Notes: a model not told the origin generated them from the letters alone. 64,000 bases of DNA from DASSBQ01 sp040981125 (GCA_040981125.1 JANRMQ010000005.1:62001-126000), one strand, 5' to 3'. Counted from the stretch's first letter, positions 1-8,690 are shown. Program-made: numbers and translations.

Positions 1-127
1 ATTGGCGACCCGCGTCCATATCGAAAAAGGGCGACGCGGGGGGAAGATCATCATTCAGTACTTTTCCCCGGAAGAGCTCGATGGGATCGTGGAACGGATT
101 CTGAACGACGCGGAAAGTTTTTCATAA
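1..127 (+). CDS. parB: ParB/Noc-type partition protein, C-terminal fragment (5' end outside window)
   Basis: Only the last 41 codons are inside the window, in frame from base 2. They read LATRVHIEKGRRGGKIIIQY followed by FSPEELDGIVERIL and end in TAA at 125-127. This is the C-terminal dimerisation segment typical of chromosomal ParB, with its pattern (L)GT-V-I---(G)KI-I-Y-S-EEL--I. ParB binds parS sites near the origin and works with ParA in chromosome segregation. The downstream neighbours are two bactofilins, which in some bacteria position ParAB, so the grouping may be functional. The identification rests on a short tail, so confidence is moderate to good. Confidence 0.75.
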   Translation, partial: LATRVHIEKGRRGGKIIIQYFSPEELDGIVERILNDAESFS

Positions 128-268
128 GCTTTTTGGATCGTATCCGGGTAGAATAGCCCCTCATCTCACTCTGGTCATCCGCGACAAGCCGAACCCCGCG
201 ACGCCGAGGCGCGCGTTGAGAAGCCTCCGCTTCGCCCGGAGTGATTCACATCATGAAGGAGGACATGC

Positions 269-748
269 ATGTGGAATAAGGACAAGCAGGACGGAAAGCG
301 CGTCTCTTCACCGGCCGAGGAAGGCGGGACGGAAATTCAGGAGACGACTCCTCAGCGTGAAGGGTCTGAAGAAATCAATGCGTTCGTGGGCAAAGGAGTC
401 AGCTTTAAAGGCGTGATCTCATACAACGGGACGGTTCGCATCGACGGCCAGCTGGACGGCGAAATTCACACCGAAGGAGTGCTGATCGTCGGAGAAGAGG
501 CCGTGCTGGCGGCGAAGATTACCGCCGGAACAGTCATCTGCAAAGGAAAGATCACCGGCGATATCAGCGCGCGAGAAAAGGTGAAGCTTCGCGCGCCGGC
601 GGTGGTCAATGCCGGGGTCAAGGCGCCGCTTCTGTCCATGGAGGAAGGCGTGGTCTTCAACGGCAATCTCGAAATGAGCCAGGCATCGACTCGAGACACG
701 CCGCGGGATACGGCTCGAGGAGCGGGCGTCAAACTCGTGTCCGGATAG
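269..748 (+). CDS. bactofilin family cytoskeletal protein (copy 1)
   Basis: A 159-residue protein. A disordered charged N-terminus of about 35 residues precedes a bactofilin (DUF583) core at about 37-135. The core repeats short hydrophobic beta strands with Gly turns: FVGKGVSFKGVISYNGTVRI, then DGQLDGEIHTEGVLIVGEEA. These predict the right-handed beta-helix that polymerises into nucleotide-free filaments. A strong AAGGAGG ribosome site at 256-262 fixes the ATG at 269. It lies just after parB and 45 bp before a paralogue. Bactofilins act in cell shape, envelope synthesis or as landmarks for ParAB. The family call is firm; the cellular role is an inference from position. Confidence 0.88.
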   Translation: MWNKDKQDGKRVSSPAEEGGTEIQETTPQREGSEEINAFVGKGVSFKGVISYNGTVRIDGQLDGEIHTEGVLIVGEEAVLAAKITAGTVICKGKITGDISAREKVKLRAPAVVNAGVKAPLLSMEEGVVFNGNLEMSQASTRDTPRDTARGAGVKLVSG

Positions 749-793
749 AGAAGAAGGAAGTTCGGCAATTGCGGACTGTGCGAAGGAGGTTTT

Positions 794-1249
794 ATGTGGG
801 GCGAAAAGAAGACGCAGGTGGTTACGGAAGACGATAAGTTTACCTTTTTGGGAAAAGGAACCAGCTTCAAAGGCATCGTCAGTTTTGACGGCACGGTTCG
901 GATCGATGGACGTGTGGAAGGGGAAGTACACACGAGCGGAGCCGTCATTGTCGGTGAAAGCGCCCTCATCAAAGGCGTCATCTCGGCCGGATCCGTTGTC
1001 GTCAGCGGGAGAGTCAAAGGAACGGTGACCGCGGTTCAGAAAGTAGAGATCCAGAAACCGGGCGTCCTGGTCGGCGACATCCATAGCCCCGCGGTCACTA
1101 TTGAAGAGGGAGGCCATTTTCACGGCACGTGCGACATGGGAACCGATAAGTGGGTTGAAGATGATCAACCGGCTGAAGGAGCCGCTCGTGATATTGCCGT
1201 CCACGATCTGGCCGCCCACCGTGGAAAAGTGAAGGGGCAGGAGAGCTGA
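794..1249 (+). CDS. bactofilin family cytoskeletal protein (copy 2)
   Basis: A 151-residue paralogue of the preceding gene. Its core at about 24-118 aligns strand for strand with copy 1: FLGKGTSFKGIVSFDGTVRI, then DGRVEGEVHTSGAVIVGESA. A GAAGGAGG site at 783-790 precedes the ATG. The two proteins differ mainly in their flexible N- and C-terminal tails, as is usual for bactofilin pairs that co-polymerise or specialise. It is followed 12 bp later by mnmA and is probably co-transcribed. The tandem arrangement points to local duplication. Confidence 0.88.
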   Translation: MWGEKKTQVVTEDDKFTFLGKGTSFKGIVSFDGTVRIDGRVEGEVHTSGAVIVGESALIKGVISAGSVVVSGRVKGTVTAVQKVEIQKPGVLVGDIHSPAVTIEEGGHFHGTCDMGTDKWVEDDQPAEGAARDIAVHDLAAHRGKVKGQES

Positions 1250-1261
1250 AGGATCGAGCCT

Positions 1262-2344
1262 ATGAGTCAACGCACAGTACTCGTCGGCATGAGCGGTGGC
1301 GTAGATAGCTGCGTGGCGGCATCGCTCTTGGCGCGTCAGGGATTCGAGGTCCATGGCGTCACGTTGCAAGTGTGGGAACATGAGGACGAGACGGTGGCGG
1401 CGTCGAAGCGGTGGCAAGAGCGAGGCTGCTGCAAGGTCGGGATCGCCAAGTATGTGGCCCAAAAGCTGGGCATCACGCATGAGGTGATCGATACCCGCGA
1501 CAGCTTCCGGCGACACGTCATCGATGATTTTCTGGGTGGATATGCCGGCGGAACCACACCGAACCCTTGCGTGCGCTGCAACGAGCGGGTCAAAATTCGG
1601 GCCCTTTATGAATTGGCGCAGGCGCGCGGGATCGACTACGTCGCGACCGGCCATTACGCCCGCATCGTCGAAGACGCCGGATCGTGGCAGCTCCATCGCT
1701 CGAGCGATTCCCGCAAGGACCAGAGCTATTTTTTGTACCGAATCAATCCGAGGTGGCTGCATCGCATTCTGTTTCCGGTCGGCGCTATGGAGAAGCGTGA
1801 TGTCTGGAAAGAAGCCGATGCGCTCGACCTTCCGGCCGATGAATTAAAGGAAAGCCAGGAAATTTGTTTTGTCAGTCAGGGAGATTATCGGACGTTTATT
1901 GAGCAGGAGGCTCCCGAAGTCAAGAAAAGCGGCAACTTCGTCGATACGGAAGGTCGCATTCTCGGACGGCATGAGGGGGTGGCCTTTTATACTCCCGGCC
2001 AGCGGCGAGGCCTCGGCATCGCGACAGGCCGGCGCTTGTACGTTCAAAAAGTCCTTCCGGAAACCAGTACCGTGGTTTTATGCCGGGAGGAAGAGTTGCA
2101 TCAGCCGGATTGCCTGGCAGGAGACCTTAATGTATTCGATCCGCATCTCCTGCGTGCGCCGCACGACGTGATGGTGAAGGTCCGCTATGCCACACCTGCG
2201 GTGCCGGCTTCGGTGACGCCGCAGGAAAGCGGCACGCTGCACGTGCAATTTCATCAGCCGCAACGAGCAGTGAGCCCGGGACAATCCGTCGTGTTCTACG
2301 CTGACAATCGGGTTCTCGGCGGCGGGATCATCCAGCGACCCTGA
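1262..2344 (+). CDS. mnmA: tRNA-specific 2-thiouridylase MnmA
   Basis: A 360-residue enzyme that thiolates U34 of the tRNAs for Lys, Glu and Gln using ATP and a persulfide donor. The N-terminal PP-loop is GMSGGVDS (9-16). The first catalytic cysteine is Cys103 in TPNPCVRCN, and the second is Cys202 in SQEICFVSQGDY. The central and C-terminal tRNA-binding beta domains follow, including YTPGQRRGLGIA. Length matches the family. The stretch RGCCKVGIAKYVAQ varies from the more common CC(S/G)-ARRVA pattern but keeps the paired cysteines. The start lies 12 bp after the second bactofilin, so it is probably in the same transcript. Confidence 0.95.
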   Translation: MSQRTVLVGMSGGVDSCVAASLLARQGFEVHGVTLQVWEHEDETVAASKRWQERGCCKVGIAKYVAQKLGITHEVIDTRDSFRRHVIDDFLGGYAGGTTPNPCVRCNERVKIRALYELAQARGIDYVATGHYARIVEDAGSWQLHRSSDSRKDQSYFLYRINPRWLHRILFPVGAMEKRDVWKEADALDLPADELKESQEICFVSQGDYRTFIEQEAPEVKKSGNFVDTEGRILGRHEGVAFYTPGQRRGLGIATGRRLYVQKVLPETSTVVLCREEELHQPDCLAGDLNVFDPHLLRAPHDVMVKVRYATPAVPASVTPQESGTLHVQFHQPQRAVSPGQSVVFYADNRVLGGGIIQRP

Positions 2345-2484
2345 TGTCGGTGGTCTCTGAGCCACCGCTGCCGATATCCCATCACCGCGTAGCTCCTTGC
2401 TTCTTGACACTCCCCGCTTTTGAGTGCTAACCTGGCGCGCTTTTGATCGTGCCCGCCCGCACGAAGGCTCTTCGTTTGCTTTAA

Positions 2485-2678
2485 CCCGCATTATCATGAC
2501 GGTTCGTCGCGAAATTGCGGAGTCACCAGGAGAAACTGGGGCGCGGAGCCGCAAGGCAGGACGCATAACTCGTGCAGTATATTGATCGACCAAAGGGCGG
2601 ATCTCTCGGCCTGCATATCATGGTTGGTCGTAGCAGTGAGGTTGTGATTGCAGCAGACACGTTTACACATAATGCGGG
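2485..2678. repeat. MITE-like degenerate element, copy A
   Basis: A 194-bp non-coding element in the mnmA-atpH gap. Its ends are inverted: CCCGCATTAT at 2485-2494 and ATAATGCGGG at 2669-2678. TTAA (2481-2484) directly precedes the left end; the right flank does not repeat it. The first ~65 bp and last ~30 bp align with the element at 26737-26900, including GCATTAT-CATGAC, GAAA-TGCGGAG and TTGCAG-AGA-ACGTT. There is no transposase ORF, so this looks like a decayed non-autonomous element. An IS1380-like parent is a guess from the CC ends and TTAA only. Confidence 0.65.
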
Positions 2679-2709
2679 TTCCGCACGTTGACCTTACCGG
2701 ACAACTACA

Positions 2710-3249
2710 GTGATTAAGACAGCCGTCGCGCGTCGATACGCGAAAGCCCTATTTGATCTGTTGGATCAGTCGAACATCGAGTCGGCGAATCGCGCCCTCC
2801 ATGGGCTGGGGGAAGCGTTTACGCAGTCCACCGCTTTGCGGCACATTATTGCCTCGCCGGCGTTCGCCGAGCAGGATAAACTCGGCGTGTTGCTCGAATT
2901 GGCCGACCGCCTCGGGTGCCCCTCCGTCGGCAAGAATTTTCTCGGTCAACTCGTCCGAAAGAACCGGGTCGGTTTTCTGCCGGACATTGCCGACGCCTTT
3001 ACAAAGCTCCTCGATGAAGCGAAGGGAAAAGAACAGGTCATCGTCTCCGCTGCAACAGCGCTTCCTCCGCAGGAACAAGATCGCATACGCATGCGACTGC
3101 GCGATGCCCTGAAGCGGGACGTCGAAGTCACGTTTCAGGCCAACGCGGCTCATGTCGCCGGCTTGTATATCAGACTCGGGAGCACCGTGGTCGACAGCAC
3201 CATTCGAGGCCGCTTCACCGCGATGCAGCGTCTGTTGACGAAGGAGTAG
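2710..3249 (+). CDS. atpH: F1Fo ATP synthase subunit delta
   Basis: A 179-residue OSCP/delta subunit, which joins the F1 head to the peripheral stalk. It starts at GTG 2710 with MIKTAVARRYAKALFDLLDQ, the diagnostic N-terminus of the family, and ends with the typical GLYIRLGSTVVDSTIRGRF segment. Length is normal. The start lies 32 bp after the MITE-like element, so the operon promoter may lie within or beside that repeat. No Fo genes (atpB, atpE, atpF) are seen upstream; they must be elsewhere. It is followed 2 bp later by atpA. Confidence 0.95.
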   Translation: MIKTAVARRYAKALFDLLDQSNIESANRALHGLGEAFTQSTALRHIIASPAFAEQDKLGVLLELADRLGCPSVGKNFLGQLVRKNRVGFLPDIADAFTKLLDEAKGKEQVIVSAATALPPQEQDRIRMRLRDALKRDVEVTFQANAAHVAGLYIRLGSTVVDSTIRGRFTAMQRLLTKE

Positions 3250-3251
3250 CC

Positions 3252-4769
3252 ATGCAGATTAAGGCGGAAGAAATCAGTTCCATCATCAAAGAAAAAATCA
3301 AAGGTTTCGACCAGCAAGTCGACGTCAGTCAAACCGGATCGGTGATCCAAGTCGGAGACGGTATCGCCAAAATCTATGGCTTGGACGGGGCGATGGCGGG
3401 AGAAATGTTGGAGTTCCCGGGCGGTCTCTATGGCATTGCGCTGAATCTCGAAGAGGACAATGTCGGAGCCGTCTTAATGGGCGAAGACGTCGGCATCAAA
3501 GAAGGCGATCCGGTCAAACGCACCGGTCGCATCGCCGAGGTTCCGGTCGGTGAAGCCTTGGTCGGACGGGTCGTGAACCCCATCGGTCAGCCTTTGGATG
3601 GAAAGGGCCCGATCAAGTCCCAACAGACCCGTCTGATTGAGATGGTGGCCCCGGGGGTGATCACGCGGCAGTCGGTACGCGAGCCGTTGCAGACCGGCAT
3701 TAAAGCCATCGACGCCATGATTCCAATCGGACGCGGGCAGCGTGAATTGATCATCGGCGATCGCCAAACCGGGAAAACCGCCATTGCCGTCGATACGATC
3801 ATCAACCAAAAAGGACTCGGCGTCTTCTGTATCTATGTCGCGATCGGCCAGAAGCGATCCACCGTGGCCCGGGTGGTAAAAACACTCGAAGAGCACCACG
3901 CCATGGAATACAGCATGGTCGTGTCGGCGACGGCCAGCGACGCGGCCCCGATGCAGTATCTTGCCCCCTTTGCCGGCGTGGCCATTGGCGAATATTTTCG
4001 CGACAACGGCAAGCATGCGTTGATCGTCTATGATGATCTGTCGAAACATGCCGTCGCGTATCGCCAACTGTCTCTCTTGTTGCGCCGGCCGCCGGGACGT
4101 GAAGCCTACCCAGGGGATGTGTTCTATCTTCATTCGCGGTTGTTGGAGCGGGCGGCCAAATTGAGCGACAAGCTCGGCGGGGGAAGTTTGACGGCACTGC
4201 CGATCATCGAGACCCAAGCCGGGGACGTGTCGGCGTACATCCCGACCAATGTGATTTCGATCACGGACGGGCAGATCTATCTGGGAAGCGACCTTTTCTA
4301 TTCCGGGATCAGACCCGCGATCAACGTCGGGTTGTCCGTGTCTCGCGTGGGCGGATCCGCGCAGATTAAAACCATGAAACAAGTGGCCGGGACGCTGCGG
4401 CTCGATCTCGCGCAGTATCGGGAAATGGCGGCCTTTGCCCAATTCGGCAGCGAACTGGACAAGGCCACCCAGGCTCAGTTGGCCCGAGGTGTGCGTATGG
4501 TCGAATTGCTGAAGCAGGGGCAGTACCAGCCGATGCCGGTGGGGGATCAGGTTCTGTCGCTGTTTGCCGGGGTCAACGGTTTCTTGGATGATGTGGCGGT
4601 AAATAAAGTGCGCGAGTTTGAAGACGAGCTGCTCCGTTACATTGCACAGCATCATCCGGAGCTCAGAAAAGAAGTCACCACGATTTCCAAGATCGATGAC
4701 AAGGTCGGCGGGAAACTGAAAGAAATCATTACAACGTTCAAGCAAAAAATGGGCTACGGAGCCAAGTAA
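3252..4769 (+). CDS. atpA: F1Fo ATP synthase subunit alpha
   Basis: A 505-residue non-catalytic nucleotide-binding subunit of the F1 head. The beta-barrel domain occupies the first ~95 residues. The Walker A motif GDRQTGKT lies at 169-176. Signatures such as VYDDLSKHAVAYR and LLRRPPGREAYPGDVFYLHS follow, and the C-terminal helical domain ends with the usual FKQKMGYGAK-type tail. Length is full. The next gene should be atpG (gamma, the rotor shaft), but the following 232 bp carry no gene and atpD comes next. Confidence 0.97.
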   Translation: MQIKAEEISSIIKEKIKGFDQQVDVSQTGSVIQVGDGIAKIYGLDGAMAGEMLEFPGGLYGIALNLEEDNVGAVLMGEDVGIKEGDPVKRTGRIAEVPVGEALVGRVVNPIGQPLDGKGPIKSQQTRLIEMVAPGVITRQSVREPLQTGIKAIDAMIPIGRGQRELIIGDRQTGKTAIAVDTIINQKGLGVFCIYVAIGQKRSTVARVVKTLEEHHAMEYSMVVSATASDAAPMQYLAPFAGVAIGEYFRDNGKHALIVYDDLSKHAVAYRQLSLLLRRPPGREAYPGDVFYLHSRLLERAAKLSDKLGGGSLTALPIIETQAGDVSAYIPTNVISITDGQIYLGSDLFYSGIRPAINVGLSVSRVGGSAQIKTMKQVAGTLRLDLAQYREMAAFAQFGSELDKATQAQLARGVRMVELLKQGQYQPMPVGDQVLSLFAGVNGFLDDVAVNKVREFEDELLRYIAQHHPELRKEVTTISKIDDKVGGKLKEIITTFKQKMGYGAK

Positions 4770-5001
4770 TGTGGCCTCGTCTCATTGACGATTGCACCAT
4801 TCGGTAATTGCAGTCATCATGGTGCAATGACGTGCCGGCGCAATGATCCAAGTGATCGAATGGTGGAATGGCTCACTGGTGCAATGCGGCGTGCAAGCGC
4901 TCACAGAAGTTCTGAGTTATGAGTTCGAATTCTTAAATCGACAGAGGTTTTTTAGCTCATAACTCAACACTCAGCACTCAGAATTCAAGTAAGGGAGCTT
5001 T
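4770..5001. other. repeat-bearing gap at the expected position of atpG
   Basis: These 232 bp between atpA and atpD contain no reading frame resembling the gamma subunit (normally ~290 codons). They hold two clear inverted repeats. ATTGCACCAT (4791-4800) pairs with ATGGTGCAAT (4819-4828). TGAGTTATGAG (4913-4923) pairs with CTCATAACTCA (4956-4966). There is also an extra GGTGCAATG copy near 4878 and a GAATTC on each side of the second hairpin. The end of the gap supplies a clean ribosome site (AAGGGAG) for atpD. The content resembles intergenic repeat debris rather than a decayed gene. Confidence 0.8.
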
Positions 5002-6444
5002 ATGAGCACAGGCAAAGTAATCCAGGTTATCGGGCCGGTCGTGGACGTGGAATTTCCACCGGGCCAGCTTCCCAACATCTATAACGCATTGAAGGTCGAG
5101 CAGGCGGAAAACAAGGCCGCCGGCAAACCGGCCGTCCGGCTGACGCTCGAAGTCGCTCAGCATCTTGGCGAGAACCGCGTCCGCGGGGTCGCCATGTCGA
5201 CGACGGACGGGTTGACCCGCGGGATGGATGTCAAGGATACCGGGGCGCCTATTGCCGTGCCGGTGGGTCGTGAAACGCTCGGTCGTTTGATCAACGTCTT
5301 GGGTGAGCCGGTCGACGAAAAAGGTCCGGTCAAGACGAAAAAGACATATCCGATTCACCGGCCGGCGCCGCCGCTTGACGAGCAGGAAACAAAAACCGAG
5401 GTACTGGAAACCGGCATCAAAGTTGTTGATCTCCTGGAACCCTACAGCAAAGGGGGAAAGGTCGGCCTCTTCGGCGGAGCCGGCGTGGGCAAGACCGTCA
5501 TTATCATGGAGTTGATCAACAACATCGCCCTGCACCACGGCGGTTTCTCGGTGTTCGCCGGCGTCGGCGAGCGCACCCGCGAAGGCAACGATCTGTGGCA
5601 TGAAATGCAGGAATCCAAAGTCATCGACCCGGATGATTTTTCCAAATCCAAGGCGGCGCTCGTCTATGGTCAGATGAACGAGCCACCGGGCGCGCGTCTA
5701 CGGGTCGGCCTCACCGGATTGACGGTGGCCGAATACTTCCGTGACGAAGAGAATCAAGACGTGTTGCTGTTCGTCGACAATATATTTCGGTTTACTCAAG
5801 CCGGATCGGAAGTGTCCGCTCTGCTGGGCCGCATGCCCTCAGCGGTCGGCTATCAACCGAATCTCGCCACCGAGATGGGCGCGCTGCAGGAGCGCATCAC
5901 GTCGACCAAGCGTGGGTCCATCACATCGGTGCAAGCGATCTACGTCCCGGCCGACGACTTGACCGATCCGGCCCCGGCGACCGCCTTCGCTCACTTGGAT
6001 GCGACGACCGTGTTGTCGAGGCAATTGGCTGAGTTGGGGATCTATCCCGCGGTGGACCCGTTGGATTCCACCTCCCGCATTCTCGATCCCCAGGTGATCG
6101 GCGAAGAACATTATAAGGTTGCGCGCGGGGTGCAATCGGTTCTTCAGCGTTATAAAGATCTGCAAGACATCATCGCGATTCTCGGCATGGATGAATTATC
6201 GGAAGACGACAAGATGGTGGTTACCCGGGCGCGCAAGATCCAACGGTACCTGTCGCAGCCCTTTCATGTGGCGGAAGCCTTCACCGGTTCGCCGGGCAAA
6301 TACGTCAAGCTCAAGGATACGGTCCGGAGCTTTCAGGAGATTCTTGAAGGAAAATACGACCACCTTCCGGAGCAGGCCTTCTACATGGTGGGAGCGATCG
6401 AGGAAGTGGTGGCAAAGGCGGAGAAGATGGGAGTGAAGGTCTAA
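5002..6444 (+). CDS. atpD: F1Fo ATP synthase subunit beta
   Basis: A 480-residue catalytic subunit. The Walker A motif GGAGVGKT is at 158-165. The family signature around FAGVGERTREGNDLWHEM and the Walker B region DVLLFVDNIFRFTQAGSEVS are intact, followed by PAVDPLDSTSRIL. Length and order are standard. ATG 5002 is preceded by AAGGGAG. Together with alpha it forms the hexameric head, which needs gamma to rotate; gamma is not encoded in this window. Confidence 0.97.
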   Translation: MSTGKVIQVIGPVVDVEFPPGQLPNIYNALKVEQAENKAAGKPAVRLTLEVAQHLGENRVRGVAMSTTDGLTRGMDVKDTGAPIAVPVGRETLGRLINVLGEPVDEKGPVKTKKTYPIHRPAPPLDEQETKTEVLETGIKVVDLLEPYSKGGKVGLFGGAGVGKTVIIMELINNIALHHGGFSVFAGVGERTREGNDLWHEMQESKVIDPDDFSKSKAALVYGQMNEPPGARLRVGLTGLTVAEYFRDEENQDVLLFVDNIFRFTQAGSEVSALLGRMPSAVGYQPNLATEMGALQERITSTKRGSITSVQAIYVPADDLTDPAPATAFAHLDATTVLSRQLAELGIYPAVDPLDSTSRILDPQVIGEEHYKVARGVQSVLQRYKDLQDIIAILGMDELSEDDKMVVTRARKIQRYLSQPFHVAEAFTGSPGKYVKLKDTVRSFQEILEGKYDHLPEQAFYMVGAIEEVVAKAEKMGVKV

Positions 6445-6463
6445 AGGGCCATCGGAATCAGAT

Positions 6464-6886
6464 ATGGCGAACAAAGTTTTGCTCGAAGTTGTAACGCCGG
6501 AAAAGCTGCTGCTGAGCCAGCAGGTCGAGATGGTCATTGCGCCGGGCTCCGAAGGGGAGTTCGGCGTGTTGCCGGGCCACTGTCATTTCCTTTCCACTCT
6601 TCGGATCGGTGAACTGCGGTATCAAACCGAAGATGTCTGGCACTATATGTCGGTTCTCTGGGGATTTGCCGAAGTGACTCCTACCAAGGTGACGATTCTG
6701 GCCGAAGTCGCCGAAAAGGCCGAAGACATCAATGTCGAACGAGCCCAGGCTGCGGTGGAGAAAGCGGAGCAGCGCTTGCACGTCGGCGGCTTGCCTTCGG
6801 AACTGAAAGAAGCGCAGATCAGCCTCGAAAAAGCGCGTCTCCGAAAAAAGATCGCCGAACGGGCCAGGCAGGCCGGCCGCAGCTAA
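6464..6886 (+). CDS. atpC: F1Fo ATP synthase subunit epsilon
   Basis: A 140-residue subunit. The N-terminal beta sandwich begins KVLLEVVTPEKLLLSQQVEM and contains the classic GSEGEFGVLPGHCHFLSTL turn. The C-terminal two-helix domain (about 90-138) is rich in Glu, Ala and Arg. Epsilon binds gamma and the c-ring and regulates ATP hydrolysis. It closes the operon; the 313 bp to the next gene show nothing I can name. Confidence 0.94.
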   Translation: MANKVLLEVVTPEKLLLSQQVEMVIAPGSEGEFGVLPGHCHFLSTLRIGELRYQTEDVWHYMSVLWGFAEVTPTKVTILAEVAEKAEDINVERAQAAVEKAEQRLHVGGLPSELKEAQISLEKARLRKKIAERARQAGRS

Positions 6887-7199
6887 TCTTCACCTAAATC
6901 CGTTTGGTTCAGCTCTTCCTCCTCGGACTGTCCCTTCTGAGTTTCCGCGGGCGGAATATTTCCGGAATTCCGTGCCTGCGGTCTCCGACCATAGTGGCGC
7001 GGTCGCGCCTGGCCCCTGAACCATGGGACCGTGCCAGACGATTACATTCGATTCCTTCACCAAGAGATCCAGACTCCTGCTCAAATCAGCAATTGCTCGA
7101 AAATAATCGCCTGTTGAATTGTGTGACATACTGAGCTGGGCTATCCTCTATAGCAGCTGTCACTTGATTAACCAACCGACATTCCTCTAGTCTCCCGTC
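6887..7199. other. intergenic region after atpC with no recognised feature
   Basis: These 313 bp separate the end of the ATP synthase operon from the MFS gene. The reading frames here are short, start at weak codons and have no ribosome site. I see no U-tract terminator or convincing sigma-70 promoter, although both would be expected. Confidence 0.5.
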
Positions 7200-8648
7200 A
7201 TGGAGGCCGCCGCTCCGCCGACCCCAGAGACCCTCCGCACCGATATCCCGCAACGCCTCGATCGCCTTCCTTGGTCGCGCTGGCATTGGCTCGTCGTCAC
7301 CGCCCTTGGTGTGACCTGGATGCTGGATGGATTGGAGGTGACGATCGTCGGCGCGCTTGGTTCCGTGTTGACGCATCCCAACACGCTCCATTTAACCGAA
7401 GCGGAAGTCGGGCTTACGGCTTCCGCGTATCTGGCCGGATCCGTCTGCGGAGCGCTCTTCTTCTCCTATCTGACCGATCGCCAAGGCCGCAAGAAGTGGT
7501 TTACGCGCACGTTGATGCTCTATTTGGCCGCCACCGTCCTGACGGCCTTTTCCTGGAATCTATGGACCTTCATGCTCTGCCGGTTCTTTGCCGGAGCGGG
7601 AATCGGAGGCGAATATTCCGCAATCAACTCGGCTATCGATGAACTGATTCCCGCCCGAGCCAGAGGCCACACTGATCTTGCAATCAACGGCAGCTGGTGG
7701 CTCGGAACGGTCGTCGGGGCGCTTCTGACGATTCCCCTGCTCAATCCGACATTGATTGCCGAACAGTTGGGATGGCGGCTCTGTTTTGGATTCGGCGCGG
7801 TGCTGGGCCTGGGCATGATCATTGTCAGGCGCTATCTGCCGGAAAGTCCTCGTTGGCTGATGACTCACGGTCGCGTGGACGAAGCAGAGCGGATCGTTCG
7901 TGGCATCGAGAAGGAGATCATGGAAGAAACGACGGTCGATCGGTTGCCCGAACCTGAAGGGTCAATCGTGATCAGACCGAATCCGCACGTGACGATTTTG
8001 ACCGTCGCGCGGGAACTCTTCAAATCATACCCCAGCCGGACCGTTCTCGGGGTCTCGCTCATGGTCACTCAGTCGTTCCTGTATAACGCCGTGTTCTTTA
8101 CATACGCGCTGGTGCTCAGCAAATTCCATCACGTACCTCCGCAGTCCGTGGGCTGGTATTTGCTGCCTTTCGCCGTGTTCAACTTTCTCGGCCCGTTGCT
8201 GCTTGGACGCCTGTTCGATACCGTGGGCCGGCGCGTGATGTTGACCGCCACTTACGGCATTGCCGGCGTCCTGCTGGCCTTCACCGGCTATTTGTTTGCG
8301 CAAGATTACTTGACCGCCGCCACCCAGACCATGGCTTGGTCGGTCACATTCTTTTTTGCTTCCGCCGGGGCCAGCGCCGCCTATCTGACCGTCAGCGAGA
8401 TCTTTCCACTCGAAATTCGCGCCATGGCGATCGCCTTCTTCTTCATTGTCGGCCAAGGCGCCGGGGTGCTGTCGCCGTGGTTCTTCGGCCACCTAATCCA
8501 ATCATCAGCGTCGAGTGTCTTTGTCGGTTATCTCATAGGAGCCGCTTTCATGGTGGGAGGCGCCCTCATCGCGTTCGTCTACGGCGTCGACGCAGAACGG
8601 CGGTCGTTGGAGGAGATTGCGAAGCCGCTCTCGGCAGCGGAAAGTTGA
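7200..8648 (+). CDS. MFS transporter (metabolite:H+ symporter type)
   Basis: A 482-residue polytopic inner-membrane carrier with about 12 hydrophobic segments. The loop between TM2 and TM3 carries the MFS signature (YLTDRQGRKKW). PESPRWLMTHGRVDEAERIV after TM6 is typical of the sugar/aromatic-acid porter branch. A second-half copy, GRLFDTVGRRVM, marks the internal duplication. The substrate cannot be read from sequence. ATG 7200 has no obvious ribosome site, so the start is less certain. It stands alone and faces a convergent DUF4112 gene. Confidence 0.85.
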   Translation: MEAAAPPTPETLRTDIPQRLDRLPWSRWHWLVVTALGVTWMLDGLEVTIVGALGSVLTHPNTLHLTEAEVGLTASAYLAGSVCGALFFSYLTDRQGRKKWFTRTLMLYLAATVLTAFSWNLWTFMLCRFFAGAGIGGEYSAINSAIDELIPARARGHTDLAINGSWWLGTVVGALLTIPLLNPTLIAEQLGWRLCFGFGAVLGLGMIIVRRYLPESPRWLMTHGRVDEAERIVRGIEKEIMEETTVDRLPEPEGSIVIRPNPHVTILTVARELFKSYPSRTVLGVSLMVTQSFLYNAVFFTYALVLSKFHHVPPQSVGWYLLPFAVFNFLGPLLLGRLFDTVGRRVMLTATYGIAGVLLAFTGYLFAQDYLTAATQTMAWSVTFFFASAGASAAYLTVSEIFPLEIRAMAIAFFFIVGQGAGVLSPWFFGHLIQSSASSVFVGYLIGAAFMVGGALIAFVYGVDAERRSLEEIAKPLSAAES

Positions 8649-8690
8649 GGCCGTCGTGTCACATCCCGCAGCGTCCAATCATCACCCGGT

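Noticed and set aside
419..1762. 447-codon minus-strand frame
   Set aside because: Lies antisense to both bactofilins and mnmA, which have clear families; no domain in this frame.
3474..4745. 423-codon minus-strand frame
   Set aside because: Antisense to atpA; arises from GC-rich codon bias.
4770..5001. remnant of a decayed atpG
   Set aside because: No segment in any frame resembles the gamma N- or C-terminal helices; content is repeats only.
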